A stretch of DNA of 13,641 bases from Baffinella frigidus (taxonomy: Eukaryota > Cryptophyceae > Cryptomonadales > Baffinellaceae): assembly GCA_026770585.1 (NCBI GenBank), contig MU646969.1, positions 32,567 to 46,207 on the forward strand, written 5' to 3'. Positions 13,001-13,641 of this stretch are shown one piece after another. Each line of letters begins with the position of its first letter. Positions within the stretch are counted from its first letter, which is position 1. The notes below the pieces were generated by a model that saw nothing but the letters and a program-made list of their open reading frames with translations, had not been told where the DNA came from and did not search any database. A program made the translations under genes and the position numbers.

Positions 13001-13641
13001 CTGAACCCTGAACCCTGAACTCTAAACACTGAGCCCTTAACCCTGCACCCTGAACCTCAAGCTCGACCACCACCTCGGGGGACATGCGGTGCTGGACTAC
13101 GGTAGGGCGTAGGGCTCCTCATGGTATCAAGCCCGAGGCCGCGGCGGTGCGTGAGAACAGGGGCGCTCCTCGAGTCCAGGGTAGGTTGCATGTGGTACCC
13201 TTCGTATCAAGCCCGAAGCCGCGCTGGTGCGTGCGAAGAGGAGCACTCAATGATTACAGGGTAGGTTGCATGCGGTGCTGGACTACTGTAGGCCCTATTG
13301 TTCCTGCAAAAGTCCGCTTTGTTACGGCAGGGTGAGTGAGATCAGGATCACTCCTTGATTGCGGTGAGGGAAACGTGCGTTTATTACGGATCAAAACCGG
13401 AAATGGCCACCATGTATCCCCCCAGGGTAGGTTGCGTCCGTTGCTCGACTACGGTAGGCCCTAGGGCTCCTGCAAGAGTCCGCAGGGGGGTACCGTAAGC
13501 TTCAGGGCTCCTAGGACCACGTCTCTCCTCACTGAACTGACCAAAGAATTGACCATGAATTGATGAATGTTTCTGGAACAGGAGAAGCCTAAGGTTGTGG
13601 ACCCGCACAAGGCCAAGAAAATCGCGCTCGGCACCAAGTAC
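4029..13641 (+). CDS. Gene B: zinc finger, UBA and helical-region protein (UBA/TS-N, probably PUB), 13 exons, 3' partial
   Basis: Thirteen exons join in one frame (295 residues) and the last runs off the window. Domains in order are: finger 1, C-x2-C-x12-H-x5-H (about residues 9-32); finger 2, LVCKECGKPCRS-...-HTQ/RNPTHTEFVDKT (about 44-76); a short charged linker; a UBA domain INKELLTQLNDMGFPE + NRAERALYFSGN-...-AIAWLE (about 112-150) with the MGF loop; an acidic DDMDLDEV segment; then about 125 residues of Lys/Glu/Arg-rich helix. The same order is seen in plant At1g04850-like proteins, which end in a PUB domain. UBA domains bind ubiquitin and PUB domains bind p97/CDC48, so a role as a ubiquitin-p97 adaptor is inferred. 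Introns are GT-AG except one GC-AG, and all are phase 0. Almost every exon has degenerate partial copies in the adjoining introns. Confidence 0.85.
4396..4470 (+). CDS. Gene B exon 2 (finger 1 histidines)
   Basis: 25 codons between acceptor CCACAG|CTC and donor GCG|GTAAGA, the most consensus-like donor in the window. It encodes LKSADEAQAHAESTGHVNFS then ESTEA. The H-x5-H completes finger 1, and the HVNFSESTEA end is typical of this family. Confidence 0.9.
4714..4785 (+). CDS. Gene B exon 3 (second finger)
   Basis: 24 codons after a C-rich tract and CTGCAG|GTG, to CAG|GTCCTC. It encodes VLQLVCKECGKPCRSKTEQE then MHTQ. LVCxxCGKPCRSKTE is a strong family signature. Confidence 0.92.
4786..5927. 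repeat. Gene B intron 3: short tandem and dispersed repeats
   Basis: Three 26-bp units of CTGTAAAGTCACTCCGGCC-type lie at about 5523-5600. GTATTCCTCAGG followed by CTTCCGGAT occurs at 5737 and 5868. AACCCTAMACGCTAACCGCC occurs near 5699 and 5964, and GCCTGACCCCTGGCGGATGC occurs exactly at 5899 and 5988. The stretch 4786-5340 shows nothing I recognise. Confidence 0.6.
5928..5955 (+). pseudogene. Broken copy of the exon 4 start
   Basis: GGCGCAG|CGGACC, then a C run, then ACACGGAGTTTGTCT match the acceptor and first half of exon 4. The C run changes the length and frame, and the match ends inside GTCGAC. It lies about 160 bases upstream of the intact exon. Confidence 0.75.
6088..6153 (+). CDS. 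Gene B exon 4 (finger 2 end, HTEFVDKT)
   Basis: 22 codons, RNPTHTEFVDKTSEQ then GQLSYAK, between GGCGCAG|CGG and AAG|GTGCAC. HTEFVDKT is a hallmark following the second finger. Joined to exon 3 the finger reads H-x6-H instead of the usual H-x5-H, because RNPTH replaces an expected RTGH. Ending at 6132 is less likely, since GG would be the donor. Confidence 0.82.
6148..6410 (+). repeat. ~90-130 bp tandem units repeating the exon 4 donor
   Basis: GTGCAC followed by TTTCCCTCGTTTGRCCA and CCCGATT occurs from 6154, 6281 and 6373. The first is the real donor. The later ones are preceded by AAAACCGAC. GGGTGGAGKGTCGAGCG is repeated between them. Confidence 0.8.
6551..7014 (+). repeat. Three ~230-bp units, each with a hairpin and (in the last two) a following exon 5-like start
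   Basis: Hairpins lie at about 6551-6609, 6764-6815 and 6957-7014. The middle one is best: CTAGGTTACGATCCTGGCC pairs with the region ending CCCAGGTTCGTAACGTAG. Each is followed by CACTTTGCTTCG or a related phrase, then GGCAGGGGGA, the exon 5 acceptor. GTGAGCATGG phrases lie between units. Confidence 0.75.
6843..6887 (+). CDS. Possible alternative exon: copy of exon 5
   Basis: GAAGGCAG|GGGGAGGCG leads to a 45-base open phase-0 block, GEADLLKAAEDSYHR, ending AGG|GTGAGG, which is a good donor. The first 12 residues equal exon 5. It could be a mutually exclusive exon or a relic. Another copy at 6723 reads GESDLRK and reaches a stop. Confidence 0.4.
7032..7106 (+). CDS. Gene B exon 5 (charged linker)
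   Basis: 25 codons, GEADLLKAAEDSLDAEVEKV then RATEQ, between GGTGGCAG| and CAG|GTCCCG. There is no strong family motif. It fits the variable linker between fingers and UBA, keeps phase 0, and has two upstream partial copies. Confidence 0.65.
7128..7248 (+). repeat. CCCTAGTGTTYAGGGTT units, telomere-like
   Basis: Four ~24-bp units near 7128, 7153, 7174 and 7203 start about 20 bases after the exon 5 donor, followed by TTTAGG variants. Confidence 0.85.
7373..7969 (+). repeat. ~135-bp tandem units leading into the first UBA exon
   Basis: TCTCCAGTTGAACA-nAGGCA followed by CTTTAGTTGTCTG-type sequence recurs near 7378, 7522, 7655, 7785 and 7920. The later units continue into ATCAACAAGGAGCTT, the exon 6 start, at 7629, 7733 and 7834 as well as at the real exon (7970). 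The copy at 7834 has CAG|ATC intact but loses the exon end. The other two have lost the acceptor AG. Confidence 0.8.
7970..8017 (+). CDS. Gene B exon 6 (UBA first half)
   Basis: 16 codons, INKELLTQLNDMGFPE, between GGGAACAG| and GAG|GTCTCC. It carries helix 1 and the Met-Gly-Phe loop of a UBA domain. It continues in phase into exon 7. Confidence 0.9.
8027..8277 (-). repeat. Interstitial CCCTAAA/CCCTACA tract in gene B intron 6
   Basis: A dense tract to 8208, then looser C-rich units. It fills nearly the whole intron, from 9 bases after the exon 6 donor to about 15 before the exon 7 acceptor. CCCTACA and CCCTAAA units are mixed. Confidence 0.95.
8292..8360 (+). CDS. Gene B exon 7 (UBA second half)
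   Basis: 23 codons, NRAERALYFSGNEN then LEKAIAWLE, between GCGCAG| and GAG|GTCTCT. RAxxALxxxGN...A..WL is the classic second part of a UBA domain. Five partial copies follow downstream. Confidence 0.92.
8444..8651. mobile_element. 208-bp foldback element (MITE-like)
   Basis: Arms of 93 and 94 bases (8444-8536, 8558-8651) are about 90% complementary around a 21-base loop. The outer 30 bases of each arm are perfect inverted repeats starting GAGCTGGTCTCTCATGAG. It interrupts a duplicated segment whose uninterrupted relative is at 9288-9395. There AG-TA-ACTTTC is continuous at 9369-9377. The filled site has TG before and TA after, consistent with a TA target duplication of the Tc1/mariner kind with one base changed. 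It has no coding capacity. Confidence 0.85.
8674..8724 (+). pseudogene. UBA exon 7 copy 2 (frameshifted)
   Basis: TTATCGGGCAACGCGAACCA and on to CTGGCTCGAG|GTGTCA match exon 7 but lack one base in the LEKA region. It has no acceptor and follows the foldback element. Confidence 0.8.
8751..8795 (+). repeat. Two tandem 22-bp units
   Basis: GTGGGAGGCTGCTACGTGGCAA is present twice, head to tail, between exon 7 copies 2 and 3. Confidence 0.9.
8843..8876 (+). pseudogene. UBA exon 7 copy 3
   Basis: GGGCAG|C, then ATCAAGCTCGAAAGCGCC to CTCGAG|GTATTA, reads IKLESAIECLE. Borders remain but the left border is one base out of phase 0. Confidence 0.7.
8998..9027 (+). pseudogene. UBA exon 7 copy 4 (donor lost)
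   Basis: GCGTAG|AAC reads NFEKAIAWLE. The donor is changed to GAG|ACATCA. It sits in a ~140-150 bp unit shared with copy 5 (GTGGGCATTCCCTGCAACTT and following). Confidence 0.8.
9135..9164 (+). CDS. Possible microexon: UBA exon 7 copy 5
   Basis: An exact 30-base phase-0 block NLEKAVGWLE, between GCGTAG| and GAG|GTCTCT. The donor is identical to that of exon 7. It could be spliced in to extend the UBA end, or be inert. Confidence 0.35.
9273..9299 (+). pseudogene. UBA exon 7 copy 6 (stop)
   Basis: AAGGCCATTGGCTGACTCGAG|GTCTCT has TGA in place of the Trp-encoding TGG. About 90 bases of downstream intron match the sequence after exon 7 (GAGAATGCT, CCGAGAT, CCTTTG). Confidence 0.8.
9551..9609 (+). 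pseudogene. Linker exon 8 copy 1 (stop)
   Basis: AACAG|GCGCACGCGCACGACATGG reads AHAHDMDLD then TAG at 9578-9580, where the intact exon has GAG. Confidence 0.85.
9627..9849 (-). repeat. CCCTAAA/CCCCAAA tract and CTACACGATA phrases
   Basis: AAACGCTA and CTACACGATA phrases (9627-9710) lead into CCCTAAA, then AACCCCA units to 9849. It separates linker-exon copies 1 and 2. A short related stretch lies at 9490-9530. Confidence 0.9.
9873..9929 (+). pseudogene. Linker exon 8 copy 2 (truncated)
   Basis: GACAG| leads to SHADDMDLDEVLMVPTHSG. It diverges right after the Gly codon and reaches a stop. Confidence 0.85.
10093..10182 (+). pseudogene. Linker exon 8 copy 3 (donor lost)
   Basis: CAACAG| leads to AHADDMDMDEVLMVPTHSG, then KPKMSTEEQK. 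It diverges before the donor. The frame stays open into the next intron, so reading through would add an Asn-rich tail before a stop. Confidence 0.8.
10238..10342 (+). CDS. Gene B exon 8 (acidic linker, KPKMSKEEQK)
   Basis: 35 codons, THADDMDLDEVLMVPKDSGK then PKMSKEEQKAMLEGR, between GAAACAG| and CGG|GTGCGT. An acidic DD-D-DE stretch directly after the UBA WLE, then K-P-x-M/L-S/T-x-E-E, matches the UBA-helix junction of this family. It is the only complete copy of five. Confidence 0.88.
10487..10554 (+). pseudogene. Linker exon 8 copy 5 (3' half, donor kept)
   Basis: PTHSWKPKMSKEEQKAMLEG-R with CGG|GTACGC. The second half is almost identical to exon 8 and in frame, with no clear acceptor. 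PTHS matches copies 2 and 3 rather than exon 8 (PKDS), so it derives from that lineage or a recombinant. Confidence 0.8.
10757..10900 (+). repeat. GAAACC/AAAACCTYT-rich stretch
   Basis: Degenerate short units (GGAAACC, GAAGAAAAAC, AAAACCTTT) fill the end of intron 8 up to the exon 9 acceptor. Confidence 0.7.
10908..10976 (+). CDS. Gene B exon 9 (charged helix)
   Basis: 23 codons, CAEQVQDMRKKAVKENRELE then RAQ, between AGAGAG| and CAG|GTCACC. The acceptor is weak. The phase-0 choice at 10908 is preferred over the nearby AGs. Confidence 0.75.
11020..11072 (-). repeat. 53-bp repeat, right member of an inverted pair
   Basis: Near-identical reverse complement of 1853-1905, in a gene B intron. 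Since gene A lies on the minus strand and gene B on the plus strand, both members have the same orientation relative to their transcript. Confidence 0.9.
11081..11098. repeat. 18-bp perfect palindrome GCCGTCAAATTTGACGGC
   Basis: Exact dyad symmetry, 8 bases after the right 53-bp inverted-pair repeat. Confidence 0.9.
11170..11400 (+). repeat. CCTGTAAAGTCCGGAAA units before exon 10
   Basis: Seven to eight degenerate ~25-40 bp units with TGTAAAG and GGAAAGCTG/GGAAACTG phrases. The first carry TGTAAAGCGC, the reverse complement of the GCGCTTTACA units after exon 11. CATTCCTGT and GGGGGG runs alternate. Confidence 0.75.
11408..11470 (+). CDS. Gene B exon 10 (charged helix, GC donor)
   Basis: 21 codons, EINRIASMKELNDARTKQKE then Q, between GTGCAG| and CAG|GCACCC. 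The donor is GC rather than GT, the only such intron supported here. CAG|GC is the usual context for GC-AG introns. Confidence 0.8.
11732..11803 (+). CDS. Gene B exon 11 (charged helix)
   Basis: 24 codons, EEIIAVERVKREKEKDALAR then AKVK, between GAACAG| and AAG|GTGCGC. Its acceptor is inside a telomere-like ACCCTGAACAG. Two damaged 3' copies follow. Confidence 0.85.
11833..12240 (+). repeat. GCGCTTTACACGAATTTCCGAGCTC units
   Basis: Three full units near 11833-11899, 12029-12075 and 12180-12230, each with two GCGCTTTACA-type phrases and ending GAGCTCC. The last two continue CACACGAG, and the final one GAATGCTAGAG, as seen after exon 7 (8379-8394). A decayed unit lies near 12318-12345. Confidence 0.8.
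11909..12014 (+). pseudogene. Two damaged copies of the exon 11 end
   Basis: 11909-11942 reads EKGALARAKVK in frame but its donor is AAG|ACAACG. Near 12004-12014 only GAAGTCAAG|GCACGC remains. Both are followed by C-rich sequence like that after the true donor. Confidence 0.7.
12343..12494 (+). repeat. Two tandem 76-bp units
   Basis: Both begin GTGCTCCCCCGCGCTCCACA and continue CGAAGGGATT, CCGCTC and CCTTTCCGT. The second starts at 12419. Confidence 0.92.
12526..12614 (+). pseudogene. Upstream copy of exon 12 with dead acceptor
   Basis: GTGTTCGGAGGGCTGGCGGA corresponds to GTGTTCGGAGGGCAG|GCGGA at exon 12, but with TG in place of the AG. LEKNMKNRM then matches LEKDKMNRM. The copy ends without a donor. 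Confidence 0.8.
12644..12708. promoter_or_regulatory. CACGTG cluster with hairpin in intron 11
   Basis: ATGGGAGTTGKTCACGTG occurs twice (12644, 12663) and a third CACGTG is at 12701. GTTCACGTGGCCTCCG pairs with CGGAGGTCACGTGAC around a 7-base loop. CACGTG is the E-box/G-box core. A regulatory role is only inferred. Confidence 0.45.
12819..12892 (+). repeat. GTGTGGGGTGTAGGG telomere-like degenerate tract
   Basis: G-rich variants of the TTTAGGG type (GTGTGGGG, GTAGGG, GTAAGG) end about 30 bases before the exon 12 acceptor. Confidence 0.7.
12925..12990 (+). CDS. Gene B exon 12 (helix, LEKDKMNRM...LKPEAT)
   Basis: 22 codons, AELEKDKMNRMAARGLKPEA then TQ, between GGGCAG| and CAG|GTCCTA. It matches the family segment in which a Leu-Glu-x-Asp-Lys helix end precedes a G-L-x-P-E turn. 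Confidence 0.85.
12993..13060 (-). repeat. CCCTGAA telomere-like tract after exon 12
   Basis: CCCTGAACCCTGAACCCTGA and variants start within 10 bases of the exon 12 donor. Confidence 0.85.
13090..13500 (+). repeat. Tandem units with copies of the exon 12 end
   Basis: GGGTAGGTTGCRTG with ACTACGGTAGG and GGGCTCCT phrases recur near 13094, 13179, 13259, 13425 and 13448. Two units include TATCAAGCCCGARGCCGCG followed by GTGCGT (donor-like, at 13147 and 13227). These read GIKPEAAA and RIKPEAAL, like GLKPEATQ of exon 12. Confidence 0.7.
13582..13641 (+). CDS. Gene B exon 13 (partial, runs off the window)
   Basis: 20 codons, EKPKVVDPHKAKKIALGTKY, after GGAACAG|GAG. It is phase 0 and open at the right edge. 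A PUB domain would be expected further right if the family assignment holds. Confidence 0.8.

Noticed and set aside
1837-13500. CRISPR array
   Set aside because: Repeats are degenerate, of varied period, explained by exon-border duplication, and the sequence is eukaryotic.

Overview
The window is eukaryotic nuclear DNA. It holds many short exons with spliceosomal borders, long repeat-filled introns and internal TTTAGGG/CCCTAAA tracts. TTTAGGG-type telomere units are known from plants, many algae and some alveolates (chromerids, dinoflagellates). I would guess a protist alga, but the lineage cannot be settled from this sequence. No long open reading frame is a gene. The genes appear only when exons of 32 to 291 bases are joined across splice sites.

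Two genes diverge from a 183-base shared promoter (3846-4028). Gene A (minus strand, ATG at 3845, running left) encodes a CIR_N-domain protein of the CIR1/RP9 type. Its exons give an N-terminal KKSWHT helix region, a FMYEAPPG motif, an LGIQ-VRNV zinc knuckle (C-x2-C-x4-H-x6-C), a conserved EDPLMLYD segment and an acidic SDEDE segment. Its 3' end is unresolved. Gene B (plus strand, ATG at 4029, running right and off the window) encodes a protein with two N-terminal C2H2-like zinc fingers, a UBA domain and a long charged helical region. This is the layout of plant and protist UBA/TS-N proteins such as Arabidopsis At1g04850, which end in a PUB domain. That domain would lie beyond position 13641. 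Thirteen exons (295 residues) can be joined.

The remarkable feature is the introns. Most exons of both genes sit in arrays of degenerate copies of their own 5' or 3' part, usually with the splice site and adjoining intron sequence included. Examples are six copies of the second UBA exon, five of the acidic linker exon, four of the SDEDE exon end, and three extra donors after gene A exon 4. Some copies carry stops, frameshifts or dead splice sites. Others remain splice-ready and in frame. All but one of the 17 introns interrupt in phase 0, so most internal exons are multiples of three and could be duplicated or skipped without a frameshift.

Other structure includes a 208-bp foldback (MITE-like) element with an empty-site paralogue 0.9 kb away, a 53-bp near-identical inverted repeat pair shared by introns of the two genes, and interstitial telomere-like tracts close to splice sites. 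There is also a dispersed CAACTTTTG motif, several hairpins, and a 16-bp perfect palindrome in the shared promoter. Homology calls are from memory of the families and were not checked by any search.
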